A stretch of DNA of 64,000 nt from Candidatus Gastranaerophilales bacterium (GCA_944323265.1 CALURX010000004.1:1-64000); one strand, 5' to 3'. Positions 52,454-61,861 are shown, counted from the stretch's first letter. Numbers and translations: made by a program. The notes: generated by a model not told the origin, from the sequence alone.

Positions 52454-53823
52454 GTTCTGGCCTGTCTTAATTTTTTCTGCGTTTTATAAATAAAAGTTTT
52501 TATAGTTGTATAATACCCGCCTGCAAGAACCAATGACGCTGCCACCCATGCAATCGGGCCTGCGTAGAAGACCCCGAAATATCCTATTCTTACAGCTAAA
52601 TACACTGCGGCAAAAGACCTCATCAAAAGTTCGCCGACAGAAGCAAGCATTGGTATAACCGCCCTGCCAAGCCCTTGAAGAGCGTTTCTGTATATAAAAA
52701 TCTGCGCAAGGAAAAAGTAGAATAGGGAACTTATAAACAAATAATCATGCGCAATTTTTACTACATGTTCGTTGCTGGCACCAATAAAGATTTTTACAAA
52801 CTCTCCGCCCCAGAAATGCATAACAACAGCCATAAAGATACTTAATCCTACATTAATAAGAGAAGCTCTTTTTACTCCGTATCTTATTCTTGAAAATTTT
52901 CTTGCCCCGAAATTCTGCGCAACATAAGCAGACAGAGCAACTCCGAAAGATACCATCGGTAATGTTGCTATCTGCTCTATCCTAAGAGCTGCCGTAAATG
53001 CCGCAATAACTTCCGGCCCAAACGAATTACAAACACTCTGGATTATCAAAATACTGAGCCCTAATATGGTAAACTGTACTGCCATTGGAACTCCGACACG
53101 AAGGTGCAGAAGCGCAAATGTATAATCCTTTTTCCAATTAAAAATCCAATCCCTTTTTGTTAAATGAAGAATAGGAAATTTTATTTTTATATACCAGATA
53201 CAGAGCAGTACCGATACAGCCTGCGAAAGAACAACTGCAACCGCAGAGCCCGGAACACCCCAGTGGAATTTCATGATAAATAATAGTGCCAGCAATATAT
53301 TCAAAACAGACGCCACTATTAAACAGTAAAGCGGAGTTAAACTGTCTCCAAGTGCTCTTACGATACTTGCAAGAAGGTTATAAAAACTTGCAATCATAAG
53401 TCCGATTACAACAATTTGAATATATAAATAAGCATCCCTGTAAATTGCAGCAGGAACATTCATAAAATACAAAATAGGCTTCATAAAAGCAGCGCAAAAT
53501 ACAGTAAATAAAATTGTGAAAACAAAACATAATATAGAAGACATCGTAACAGAACGTCTTACGCCTACATAATCCTTAGCACCGAACTTCTGTCCTGTTA
53601 TAACCGCAAAGCCGTTAGTTAAACCGACTATAATAAACATTATAAGAAAAAATAACGGAGAAACTGCACCAACTGCAGCCAAAGCTTTCATTCCCAGAGT
53701 TCGGCCTACTATAATAATGTCTGCTATATTATAAAACTGCTGAAATATATTTCCTATCAAAAGCGGAACGGAAAAAAGCATCATTAACTTTACCGGAGCG
53801 CCCTTGGTAAGGTCGTTTATCAT
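52450..53823 (-). CDS. MATE family efflux transporter
   Basis: 457 residues with twelve transmembrane helices in two homologous halves. N-terminal PVKLMMLFSVPLLIGNIFQQFYNIADIIIVGR and GLTNGFAVITGQKFGAKDY are typical of the DinF/NorM superfamily. It exports organic cations or drugs using a Na+ or H+ gradient. Single gene. Confidence 0.95.
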   Translation of the reverse strand: MINDLTKGAPVKLMMLFSVPLLIGNIFQQFYNIADIIIVGRTLGMKALAAVGAVSPLFFLIMFIIVGLTNGFAVITGQKFGAKDYVGVRRSVTMSSILCFVFTILFTVFCAAFMKPILYFMNVPAAIYRDAYLYIQIVVIGLMIASFYNLLASIVRALGDSLTPLYCLIVASVLNILLALLFIMKFHWGVPGSAVAVVLSQAVSVLLCIWYIKIKFPILHLTKRDWIFNWKKDYTFALLHLRVGVPMAVQFTILGLSILIIQSVCNSFGPEVIAAFTAALRIEQIATLPMVSFGVALSAYVAQNFGARKFSRIRYGVKRASLINVGLSIFMAVVMHFWGGEFVKIFIGASNEHVVKIAHDYLFISSLFYFFLAQIFIYRNALQGLGRAVIPMLASVGELLMRSFAAVYLAVRIGYFGVFYAGPIAWVAASLVLAGGYYTTIKTFIYKTQKKLRQART

Positions 53824-53894
53824 TTTTTCTCTCCTCCATGTTTATTATATATGAAAAAATTTTTTGCATATAATAGATAAAAAGGAGAATTTTT

Positions 53895-54335
53895 ATGTCT
53901 AAATTTACAGGGCTTGACTTAAACGGCGAAGAAAAAGAATACTCATTGGAAGATTTTAAAGGGAATCGCGTTGTATTGTACTTTTACCCGAAAGACAATA
54001 CTTCCGGCTGTACGCAGGAAGCCTGCGATTTCAGAGATAATCTCAACCGCCTGACATCAAAGGCAACACTTATTGGTGTAAGTCCTGACAGCATAAAAAG
54101 CCACAAAAAGTTTAAAGAAACCCACGATTTGAATTTTATTCTGCTATCTGACCCCGAACATGAACTTGCAGAAAAATTTGAAGTCTGGAAAGAAAAATCC
54201 ATGTACGGAAGAAAATATATGGGTATAGAACGTTCAACATTCGTTCTTGCTGCGGACGGCAGTATAGAAAAAGAATGGAGAAAGGTAAAAGTAAAAGGAC
54301 ACGTAGATGAAGTCCTTGAATACTTAAATTCCTGA
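53895..54335 (+). CDS. bcp: Thioredoxin-dependent peroxiredoxin (Bcp/PrxQ)
   Basis: 146 residues. The peroxidatic Cys39 and resolving Cys44 in NTSGCTQEACDFRDN, with FYPKD before them, define the BCP/PrxQ subfamily. It reduces hydrogen peroxide and organic hydroperoxides using thioredoxin. Ribosome-binding site aaggagaa. Divergent from the MATE gene and convergent with the XRE regulator (1 base apart). Confidence 0.94.
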   Translation: MSKFTGLDLNGEEKEYSLEDFKGNRVVLYFYPKDNTSGCTQEACDFRDNLNRLTSKATLIGVSPDSIKSHKKFKETHDLNFILLSDPEHELAEKFEVWKEKSMYGRKYMGIERSTFVLAADGSIEKEWRKVKVKGHVDEVLEYLNS

Positions 54336-54336
54336 T

Positions 54337-54663
54337 TTATTCACACTGCTTTAAATTTATCAAGGTTTTATATACAAATTCGACTTCCTTTTGAGAAGAA
54401 TTCCTAAGGAGTGTATTGATTCTATCTATCAGCTCATCCTTGGATTGAATGTGCTCGAAATCAAACAAGTCTTTTACAGGAACCTTCAGAATCTCAGCTA
54501 TTTTACAAAGGTTCTCCTCTTTTGGCATCTGATAACCGCTCTCTATGCGGGTGAGATTAGAAGGCTCCATGTTAAGCATGTCTGCGAGTTCAAATTGCTT
54601 GATGTTTAATCCCTCGCGAATTTCTTTAATACGCTTTCCGATTCTTTTGCTTAACTTGCCCAT
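54337..54663 (-). CDS. XRE-family helix-turn-helix regulator
   Basis: About 108 residues. The helix-turn-helix (KQFELADMLNMEPSNLTRIESGYQMP) lies in the N-terminal half, followed by KICKIAEILKVPVKDLF-like family context and a C-terminal helix for dimerisation. ATG 54663 is preceded by an excellent aaaggagg; the longer ORF start at 54711 has none. The palindrome at 54767 is a likely operator. Confidence 0.88.
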   Translation of the reverse strand: MGKLSKRIGKRIKEIREGLNIKQFELADMLNMEPSNLTRIESGYQMPKEENLCKIAEILKVPVKDLFDFEHIQSKDELIDRINTLLRNSSQKEVEFVYKTLINLKQCE

Positions 54664-54766
54664 AAAGCCTCCTTTATTAAGGATAGCGTTATAAAGTGAG
54701 TTTTTACACACTATATAATAACAATTTTATTGACTTTCTTTCTGCTTCATGACATGAATATTCCAG

Positions 54767-54789
54767 AAAATGTTATATCATAACATTTT
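54767..54789. promoter_or_regulatory. Perfect 10+10 palindrome, likely XRE operator
   Basis: aaaatgttat-atc-ataacatttt, in the divergent region between the XRE gene and the SGNH-like membrane protein gene. A repressor bound here would control both directions. Confidence 0.55.
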
Positions 54790-54829
54790 TTACATTATTT
54801 TATGCTGCAATAAAGAGTGACTGAAAAGT

Positions 54830-55915
54830 ATGGATTATAAGAGCTACAATAAAAAATTACTTTTTTCAATTATCATTACATTTTTGACTCTCATTACCCT
54901 CAATTATTTAGTAAATCCGTTCCAGATTTTTAACCATGGGTTAAAATTCAAAAGATATCCGGAGCTAAAAAAACAGGAACGTTTAACTAAAACCATATAT
55001 CTGGAACAACCTGGCAAGTATGATGTACTTTTTATTGGCACGTCACGTCCTGATCATTCTCTTGATGCACAATATTACACGGAGTTAAGCGGTAAAAAAG
55101 CTATAAATATGTGTATTGAAGGGGCTGGGTTTTATGAACAAAAATTTATTATAAAAAGGGCTTTAAAATACCATCCGGAGATAAAAACAGTCTTACTGGG
55201 CGTTGACTTTGATTCTTATTATAATATACCGGACGAAGAAAAACTTGATTTATCTCAATATAATAAAAACATTTTAAACAAATATACGACCGCGTTATTA
55301 TCCTATGATGCAACAGGTGCAAGTATTATAACTATAATAAAAAGTTTGACTCCAAATTGTCAAAAAGGTTTTAATGCAAATGGGATTAAAACACTATTTC
55401 ATAATGATAAGATAAATATTTCCTTTGATACAACAATTAACCAGTATAAAGCAAGCGGAATTGATTTCCCTTCCAACCCGGATTTGAGCCAGCTTTCGCA
55501 ATTTATAAAAGAACTTAATTCAAAAGGGGTAGAGGTAATCATTTTTATGCCGCCAGTGCATGCAACTATGTTTGAAATACTTAAACAAAACGGAGCTTGG
55601 GACAGGATTCGGGATTTCAAACTCGAGCTTGCAAAAATCCAGCCATTCTATGATTTTTACTATCCGTCGGAATATTCAATCGAAACGATTAATCCAGATA
55701 TGCAATATTTCTTTGAAAGTTCACACTGTACATATATTGTCGGGAATAAAATTATTGAAAAAATAATACTTAATCGCGGCGACTTTGGAGAATATGCACA
55801 AACTAATAATATAAATACCAATCATAAAAAGCATACTAAAATGCTTGAGAGCTGGGAAAAAGAAAATTTGCCGCTGGTTGAACATATAGAAAAAGTTAGA
55901 AAAGAAGGGCTGTAA
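54830..55915 (+). CDS. Membrane-anchored SGNH-like accessory of an MBOAT acylation system
   Basis: 361 residues. One N-terminal transmembrane helix (about 9-28) followed by a domain with LFIGTSRPDHSLDA, reminiscent of SGNH hydrolase block I in AlgJ/DltD-like partners of MBOAT proteins; IIFMPPVHATMF and FFESSHCTYIVG fit later blocks (the latter with His). The MBOAT gene follows after 19 bases. Together they would O-acylate an exported polymer. Catalytic residues are not certain. Confidence 0.75.
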   Translation: MDYKSYNKKLLFSIIITFLTLITLNYLVNPFQIFNHGLKFKRYPELKKQERLTKTIYLEQPGKYDVLFIGTSRPDHSLDAQYYTELSGKKAINMCIEGAGFYEQKFIIKRALKYHPEIKTVLLGVDFDSYYNIPDEEKLDLSQYNKNILNKYTTALLSYDATGASIITIIKSLTPNCQKGFNANGIKTLFHNDKINISFDTTINQYKASGIDFPSNPDLSQLSQFIKELNSKGVEVIIFMPPVHATMFEILKQNGAWDRIRDFKLELAKIQPFYDFYYPSEYSIETINPDMQYFFESSHCTYIVGNKIIEKIILNRGDFGEYAQTNNINTNHKKHTKMLESWEKENLPLVEHIEKVRKEGL

Positions 55916-55934
55916 TTTTCAGCCGGAGGAGACA

Positions 55935-57347
55935 ATGTTATTTAATTCAACAGATTTTTTACTGTTTTTCTTACCTATAGTATTTATTGTTTACTTTTTA
56001 CTTAATAAGTTAAAACTTATCAATATGGCAACCGGATGGCTTGTAATAGCTTCTTTGTACTTTTATGCGTATTGGAAGATTGATTATCTGCCGCTTATTT
56101 TAATATCCATGGTATTAAATTACTCGCTGGGGTGCACGCTTTCAAATACAAAATTAAAAATAAACAGAAAGCTGGTTTTATTAACCGGCATAGGCATGAA
56201 TGTTCTTTTGCTTGGGTACTATAAGTATTATGACTTTGTAATTTATAACATTAATCTTTTATTCAAAAGCGAGTTTAACTATATGCATATTATGCTCCCG
56301 CTTGGTATTAGTTTCTTTACATTCCAGCAGATTGCATACGTAGTCGACAGCTATAAAGGTTTAACAAAAGAGTATGATTTTCTTACATATTCACTGTTCG
56401 TAACCTTTTTCCCACAATTAATTGCAGGGCCTATTGTGCATCACAAAGATATGATGCCTCAGTTTCATAACCTCAGAAACAGATTTATTAATCACAAAAA
56501 CATTTCCATAGGTCTATTTTTTCTTGCAGTAGGACTTATGAAAAAAGTCCTGATTGCGGATTATTTTTCACCTTTTGTTAAAGAAACTTTTGATGTAATT
56601 CCAAGTCTTACATTCTTTGAAAGCTGGCTAGCGTCATTTTGTTACACCTTTCAGCTTTATTTTGATTTTTCAGGTTATTGCGATATGGCAGTAGGCTTAG
56701 GATACTTATTTAATATCAAACTCCCTCAAAACTTTAATTCACCTTATAAGGCTGACAGCATTCAGGATTTTTGGCGAAGATGGCACATTACACTTTCAAA
56801 ATTTTTGAGAGACTATATTTATATTCCTCTCGGCGGTAACAGGCTTGGAGAATTAAAAACATACAGAAACCTCTTTCTAACGTTTTTAATTGGCGGAATC
56901 TGGCATGGTGCTAACTGGACATTTATTGTCTGGGGAATATTACACGGTATTGCATCTTGTATACACAGATTTTACACAAAATGGAATTTTAAAATGCACA
57001 AAGCCATTGCTGTATTTTTAACCTTTGGTTTTATAAATCTGACGTGGGTATTTTTCCGCTCAAACCACATATCACGTGCTATTGATATTTTAAAATCAAT
57101 GTGCGGGCTTAATGGATTTGAACCGATTATAGTCAACAAACTCCGTTTTGCATTTGAGAATACAGATCTTAAAGTAAGCTTCTTTCTCCTTGCAGGAGCT
57201 ATAATACTGCTTATACTGCCAAATACGAACGAACTTGCGAAAAAAATAAAACCCAACCTTCTTTGCGGTCTTATAACATTTGCTCTGCTTGTAATGAGCA
57301 TACTGCAAATGAACAAAATCAGCGAATTTCTATATTTTCAGTTTTAG
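55935..57347 (+). CDS. MBOAT family O-acyltransferase (AlgI/DltB-like)
   Basis: 470 residues, about ten or more transmembrane helices. The conserved histidine region GGIWHGANWTFIVWGILHG and FWRRWHITLSKFLRDYIYIPLGG are diagnostic. AlgI-type proteins move acyl groups across the membrane for O-acetylation of surface polysaccharides. Operon with the SGNH-like gene. Ribosome-binding site cggaggag. It ends 1 base from the convergent flhA stop. Confidence 0.93.
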   Translation: MLFNSTDFLLFFLPIVFIVYFLLNKLKLINMATGWLVIASLYFYAYWKIDYLPLILISMVLNYSLGCTLSNTKLKINRKLVLLTGIGMNVLLLGYYKYYDFVIYNINLLFKSEFNYMHIMLPLGISFFTFQQIAYVVDSYKGLTKEYDFLTYSLFVTFFPQLIAGPIVHHKDMMPQFHNLRNRFINHKNISIGLFFLAVGLMKKVLIADYFSPFVKETFDVIPSLTFFESWLASFCYTFQLYFDFSGYCDMAVGLGYLFNIKLPQNFNSPYKADSIQDFWRRWHITLSKFLRDYIYIPLGGNRLGELKTYRNLFLTFLIGGIWHGANWTFIVWGILHGIASCIHRFYTKWNFKMHKAIAVFLTFGFINLTWVFFRSNHISRAIDILKSMCGLNGFEPIIVNKLRFAFENTDLKVSFFLLAGAIILLILPNTNELAKKIKPNLLCGLITFALLVMSILQMNKISEFLYFQF

Positions 57348-57348
57348 T

Positions 57349-59439
57349 TTAATACCCGCTATTCTCTCCGATGGTGTCAACAGCTTCAACCTTAATATCC
57401 GTGATTAATTCAGAATAAGATATAACAACAATCGTCGGGATATGACGTTCAAGGAGCTGGTAAAGCGGAAGTCTGATTCTCGGCGAACATAATATAACCG
57501 GCTGTTGTCCAATAGCCTGATGCGCCCTCATAAGCGTCATTGCGGTTGATTCAATCAAATCCTGAACTTGCATTGGATTAAGCAGGAACATTGTACCAAG
57601 CTCAGTTCTTTGACAGCTGTCATCAAGAGTTTTTTCCCATTCAGGAGAAAGCGTTAGTGCGTACAGAACCTTATCTCTATCAACGTTGCTTAAACAAATC
57701 TGTCTTCCTAATGCGGCACGCAGACGCTCTGATAAGATATCCGGTTCTTTGGAGAATCTTGCATAATCACAAAGACGCTCAAATACAAATATGATATCCT
57801 TGATTGAAACCTTTTCTCTAATCAGGTTAACAAAAATCTTACGTAAATCTGATGTTGAAATAATTGCAGGAACAAGGTCATTAACGAGCGTCGGGTCTTG
57901 TGAACGGACAAGTTCCATAAGCTTAAGAACGTCTGTTTTTGTCATAACCTCATCAACGTGTTTTCTTACGCATTCCTGCAGGTGTGTAACAAGAACATCT
58001 GTTGCGTCAACTGCAGTAACGCTCTTCGCGGATTTAGCATCCTCCGGCGAAATCCAATAAGCTTGAGTTTGGTACGTAGGATCAACCCCGACAATAGCGT
58101 CTTCCGGAATCGTTTTCTTAACAGAATCCCACTGGTCTGCAATAACCATATACTTACCCGGATAAACATATCCTGATGCAACAACGTTATTACGTATAGA
58201 AATTACATACTCATTGGCCTCAAGGGCTGATGAGTCCATAATACGAATATTCGGGATAATATAACCCAACTCGTCTGTAACTCTCTGACGGAGAGCTGCA
58301 ATTTTTGCGAGTAATTGACCTTCCTGATCAGGGTCTGCAATAACAAGCAGGCCTGCACCGACTTGTAAACTTAAAACATCAACACCAAGTCTTTCGTACA
58401 TCTTATTCGGGTTAACCAAATCCTGCATATTCTGACGTACGCTTTCCAATTGTCCCAATTGAGACTGAACGTCTGCATTAACTAATACAGAGAAGCCTGC
58501 TATTGCAAGGATTATTGTAAACATTAAGAACGGCAGGAAGGGAAGTCCTGTTATTGGAGATGTTACCGTGATTAAGCCCAAAAACAGCGCTGCAAAAAAT
58601 AGTGAATACGGTTTGGACAGAATCTGGTTAGTTAAGTCGCCGCCCAATGAAGTATTCCCTGCAGAAGCACGTGTCATTACGATACCGGCTGCAATTGACA
58701 TTAAAAGAGACGGAAGCTGTGAGGCAAGACCATCACCAATTGTTAAGACTGTGTATTTGTTAACGGCATCGGCTATCGGCATCTGGTTTACAAGACATCC
58801 GATTGCCAAACCGCCTATAATGTTTATTAATACAATGATGATACCGGCAATAGTATCACCTTTTACGAACTTCATAGAACCGTCCATAGAACCGAAGAGG
58901 CTTGATTCTCTCTGCAAATCTTCACGTCTTTTTACAGCCTCTTCCGGAGAAATCAGTCCTGCGTTAAAGTCCGCGTCGATTGTCATCTGTTTACCGGGCA
59001 TAGCATCCAATGCAAAACGAGCTGCAACTTCTGCGATACGTTCGGCACCCTTTGTGATTACCATGAACTGTACAACCGTAATAATCAGGAAGATTACGCC
59101 GCCTACAATCATGTTACCGCCGGTTACAAATGTTCCGAATGCGTGGATAACCTCTCCGGCGTCGCCTTTTGCCAAGATAAGTCGTGTGGACGCGATTGAA
59201 AGTACAAGACGGAACATAGTTCCAAGAAGTATTATTGAAGGAAATGCCGCAAGTTCAAGAGGCTTTTGTACATAAAGAGATATCATCAATAGTACGATAC
59301 CAAGGGTAATGTTCAAGCTTATGGAAAAATTAATAACCCAATTTGGCATTTCGATAATGAGGATTAAAATCAATGTCATTACGAATAATGCCAGAAAAAT
59401 TTCACTTATTGGTTTATTATTTCCGCCTTCTGCTGCCAT
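57349..59439 (-). CDS. flhA: Flagellar export gate protein FlhA
   Basis: 696 residues, full length. Eight transmembrane helices in the N-terminal half include KGDAGEVIHAFGTFVTGGN (91-109) and MPIADAVNKYTVLTIGDGL (230-248). The FHIPEP-type cytoplasmic loop lies between them (RFALDAMPGKQMTIDADF, 141-158). The C-terminal cytoplasmic domain (about 340-690) holds the chaperone and substrate docking platform. Last gene of a minus-strand operon: FliG-like, FliH, FlhA-like fragment, FlhA. No FliI, FlhB or motor genes in the window. Confidence 0.96.
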   Translation of the reverse strand: MAAEGGNNKPISEIFLALFVMTLILILIIEMPNWVINFSISLNITLGIVLLMISLYVQKPLELAAFPSIILLGTMFRLVLSIASTRLILAKGDAGEVIHAFGTFVTGGNMIVGGVIFLIITVVQFMVITKGAERIAEVAARFALDAMPGKQMTIDADFNAGLISPEEAVKRREDLQRESSLFGSMDGSMKFVKGDTIAGIIIVLINIIGGLAIGCLVNQMPIADAVNKYTVLTIGDGLASQLPSLLMSIAAGIVMTRASAGNTSLGGDLTNQILSKPYSLFFAALFLGLITVTSPITGLPFLPFLMFTIILAIAGFSVLVNADVQSQLGQLESVRQNMQDLVNPNKMYERLGVDVLSLQVGAGLLVIADPDQEGQLLAKIAALRQRVTDELGYIIPNIRIMDSSALEANEYVISIRNNVVASGYVYPGKYMVIADQWDSVKKTIPEDAIVGVDPTYQTQAYWISPEDAKSAKSVTAVDATDVLVTHLQECVRKHVDEVMTKTDVLKLMELVRSQDPTLVNDLVPAIISTSDLRKIFVNLIREKVSIKDIIFVFERLCDYARFSKEPDILSERLRAALGRQICLSNVDRDKVLYALTLSPEWEKTLDDSCQRTELGTMFLLNPMQVQDLIESTAMTLMRAHQAIGQQPVILCSPRIRLPLYQLLERHIPTIVVISYSELITDIKVEAVDTIGENSGY

Positions 59440-59448
59440 TAAGTAAGC

Positions 59449-59898
59449 TTACACCCTCCTCTTTGAAACTATCATATAAGGAATCCATATACAAAATTCT
59501 AACAATGCCGTACAAATAGTCATGCCGGCCATTATAACCGTAAATTTTGCCATAGCGTCTGCTAACGGCATATTATAGCTTGAGTTATAAACCGTCAGAC
59601 AAAGCAAATAATTAAAACCAATTAGAATAATATCCAAAAGATTTGTTCCTAAGATTATTAATTTATCTTTTTTATTTAATAAAAATAAGCCAATTACTGT
59701 CAAAATTACTATTAACGAAATTAGAATTAAAGAATTAAAAATACCAACCAGTATATTACCGCAGCACAAAAAATTGCCTAAGTGATAAATCAAACTTCCT
59801 GCATCGCCTTTAAAAAAAGAACCGTACATAATAAGAACGATGAATATAAATTTTAATACTAGAAATGTATATAAAAATTTTTCTCTTTTTTCTACCAT
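59449..59898 (-). CDS. Truncated FlhA-like membrane protein
   Basis: 149 residues, four or five transmembrane helices. Two blocks match FlhA: KGDAGSLIYHLGNFLCCGN (30-48) against FlhA KGDAGEVIHAFGTFVTGGN, and NMPLADAMAKFTV (109-121) against FlhA QMPIADAVNKYTV. Between them about 59 residues are missing relative to FlhA, including the whole FHIPEP loop, and the large cytoplasmic domain is absent. It has its own ribosome-binding site (agaagga) and intact frame. It lies 9 bases before flhA and 3 bases after fliH. Either a relict tandem duplication or a gate accessory. Confidence 0.78.
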   Translation of the reverse strand: MVEKREKFLYTFLVLKFIFIVLIMYGSFFKGDAGSLIYHLGNFLCCGNILVGIFNSLILISLIVILTVIGLFLLNKKDKLIILGTNLLDIILIGFNYLLCLTVYNSSYNMPLADAMAKFTVIMAGMTICTALLEFCIWIPYMIVSKRRV

Positions 59899-59901
59899 AC
59901 T

Positions 59902-60666
59902 TTACATTCCTTCTAAAGCTTTCTTAATGATTTCCAGCTGAGTGTCAATTGACGCATCAACAATACCGTTGTTTGTCTGGAAAATGCATCCTCCGTCTTC
60001 TATTGAAGGGTCGGAGATTATATTTATTTTGGCCTCAATGCCGTATTGATAAGTTATGTTCGGAAGAGTATCTTTAATAAATTGAACGGCTTGCGGCTTG
60101 ACCCTTATATTGATTTTAGGCTCACTTTTGGAGACTGTTTTCAATACATCTATAATTGTATTTATAAGCACCTGCGGGTCACTTTCAACTTCTTTTTTGA
60201 TAATTTTCTTTGCAATATCAACGCTTATTTCAAGAATATCGGGAGCAATGTATTCGAAAACATCTTTTTTTGCGCTCATAAAGCCGGAGAATTGTTTCCG
60301 AAACTCGTCCAAGTCTTCCTTTGCTTCTTCAAGCCCTTTTCTGTACCCTTCTTCAAAAGCAGATTTTTTAATATTTTCGGCCTCTTCCTGCGCTCTTGAA
60401 ACTAGGTTTCTGTCATCAATTCTTCTGTAACCGCGCCTTCTGGAGCCTCTTCTGCGTTCCTGTCTCTGTGTAAAATCAATATTTTCAATATCAAATAAAT
60501 CAATCTCCGGCTCCGGAGGCGGCGGAGGTGCTTGCTGAACAACCGGTTCAGGCTGTACAATAGGAGCCTCTGATTCGGCAGGCTGAGGCGGAACTGCCGG
60601 TTCGGCAGCTTTTGCCGGAATACTTTTCCCCTCCCTTAATTTTTGCCTGTCCTTTTTTATTATCAT
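59902..60666 (-). CDS. fliH: FliH-like flagellar/type III export protein
   Basis: 254 residues. A Pro-rich N-terminus (about 15-50, with PPPPPEPEIDLFD) is followed by an Arg-rich stretch (RQERRRGSRRRGYRR, 68-82), a helical coiled region (about 85-150) and the C-terminal FliH/HrpE domain: ISVDIAKKIIKKEVESDP...SDPSIEDGGCIFQTNNGIVDASIDTQL. FliH regulates the FliI ATPase. Its basic stretch is unusual for the family. Position between a FliG-like gene and flhA supports the call. Confidence 0.85.
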   Translation of the reverse strand: MIIKKDRQKLREGKSIPAKAAEPAVPPQPAESEAPIVQPEPVVQQAPPPPPEPEIDLFDIENIDFTQRQERRRGSRRRGYRRIDDRNLVSRAQEEAENIKKSAFEEGYRKGLEEAKEDLDEFRKQFSGFMSAKKDVFEYIAPDILEISVDIAKKIIKKEVESDPQVLINTIIDVLKTVSKSEPKINIRVKPQAVQFIKDTLPNITYQYGIEAKINIISDPSIEDGGCIFQTNNGIVDASIDTQLEIIKKALEGM

Positions 60667-60674
60667 ATCTTATA

Positions 60675-61715
60675 TTATATACTTTCCTCAACGTATTGTG
60701 CAACAATACCGGCAACTCTAAGCGGTAATTCTGAAAACTCTCCGTCGTATGCCTGCGCAATAAACTTTTTAACCTTTGGACGTTCATTTTTTATAACACG
60801 CTCAATTTTTTCTCTTGGAACTTTGCGATAAATTCTTAACAAATCACCGAGAACATTTTCTTTTGTAAGTTTTCGTTTGATAGGCAGATACTCTTTCATC
60901 TCCTTAAGACAGTTTGTAATCAAATCACCGTCAATGTGAGATTCTAAATCAGCCATATTCATGTATTCGGAAATTGCAAGTGAATCATTAGAATCAAATT
61001 TATTTAAGATTGTTGTAACTTTGTCCTGTGAAAGAATTTTGAGAACAAGTGCTAGTGTCATCAGCTTCATCTGCTTATTGCTAATACCCTGCGGCATTGA
61101 AGCCTTTTGTTTTTCAAGCTTTCTTTGCTTTCTCTTTTCTTCTCTTCGTTTTTCAGCTTCGGCTTGATTTTTTTCGGATTCTTCAATTGCAGCCTGCTTT
61201 TGCCGCATCTGCTCTTCCTGAGCTTGTTTTGCCATTGCGTCAATATTTGATTGGCTCTCTGCTCTATTTTTTGTCTCTTCGTCAATTACACCTTTTTGTT
61301 GAAGCTCCTCAATGCTGGAGTTATAAACTTTTATAACATGGTGTTCTACTGCTTGCAGAAGCTGGTCTTGCGGAATTTTTCTAATAACGGCCTGTTTTGC
61401 AACCTCAAAGATTGTGAACGCAATCTTTTGCATGATGCTGTCCCAATACTGCGGGAGTATTCCGGAATGAATTAAATCGATTGATTTGTGGAACGACCAT
61501 TCTGCAATAATTTGGGTAATAAATACTGCCTGATCAACGGTAAGGTTAAGCTGAGTGTCGTTGTATAAAGCTTCTCCGGCAAGGAGTGTAAAATTCCCGA
61601 GAGTTTTTACAATGTACTCTTTTTCTCTATCCTGCAGGTCTTTGGGCACAAGCTCTTTTGCCTGTTCGGCCATTGATGCTGCAAAACCTTTATAATCAAA
61701 ACCTTCTATTGGCAT
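60675..61715 (-). CDS. FliG-like protein lacking the C-terminal torque domain
   Basis: 346 residues. A helical N-terminal part (1-135) and a highly charged coiled-coil (about 145-206) precede a C-terminal part resembling FliG_N and the start of FliG_M: LVLKILSQDKVTTILNKF, AISEYMNMADLESHIDGDLI, and VIKNERPKVKKFIAQ in place of FliG's LIKNEHPQTIALIL. No FliG_C (rotor torque) domain follows. Position just before fliH is where fliG normally stands. The assignment is by pattern and context and is not certain. Confidence 0.55.
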   Translation of the reverse strand: MPIEGFDYKGFAASMAEQAKELVPKDLQDREKEYIVKTLGNFTLLAGEALYNDTQLNLTVDQAVFITQIIAEWSFHKSIDLIHSGILPQYWDSIMQKIAFTIFEVAKQAVIRKIPQDQLLQAVEHHVIKVYNSSIEELQQKGVIDEETKNRAESQSNIDAMAKQAQEEQMRQKQAAIEESEKNQAEAEKRREEKRKQRKLEKQKASMPQGISNKQMKLMTLALVLKILSQDKVTTILNKFDSNDSLAISEYMNMADLESHIDGDLITNCLKEMKEYLPIKRKLTKENVLGDLLRIYRKVPREKIERVIKNERPKVKKFIAQAYDGEFSELPLRVAGIVAQYVEESI

Positions 61716-61814
61716 AAATTTTCCTTCCCAAGATATAATAATCCCTATTGTATTATACCTGCTTTATAGTGATGCTGCCTCATATAAGTTGATGATTTTG
61801 CAAGCCCCTGTTAA

Positions 61815-61842
61815 TTGACAATAATTTGTGGAATGCTACAAT
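61815..61842 (+). promoter_or_regulatory. Consensus sigma-70 promoter
   Basis: TTGACA (61815-61820), 16-base spacer, TACAAT (61837-61842); ribosome-binding site aaggag precedes the ATG at 61862. Confidence 0.75.
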
Positions 61843-61861
61843 AAAAATCTAAGGAGTAGAT

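Noticed and set aside
58568-59275. 235-codon plus-strand ORF opposite flhA
   Set aside because: Lies entirely antisense to a clear full-length FlhA and has low-complexity Ser/Ile/Thr composition without motifs.
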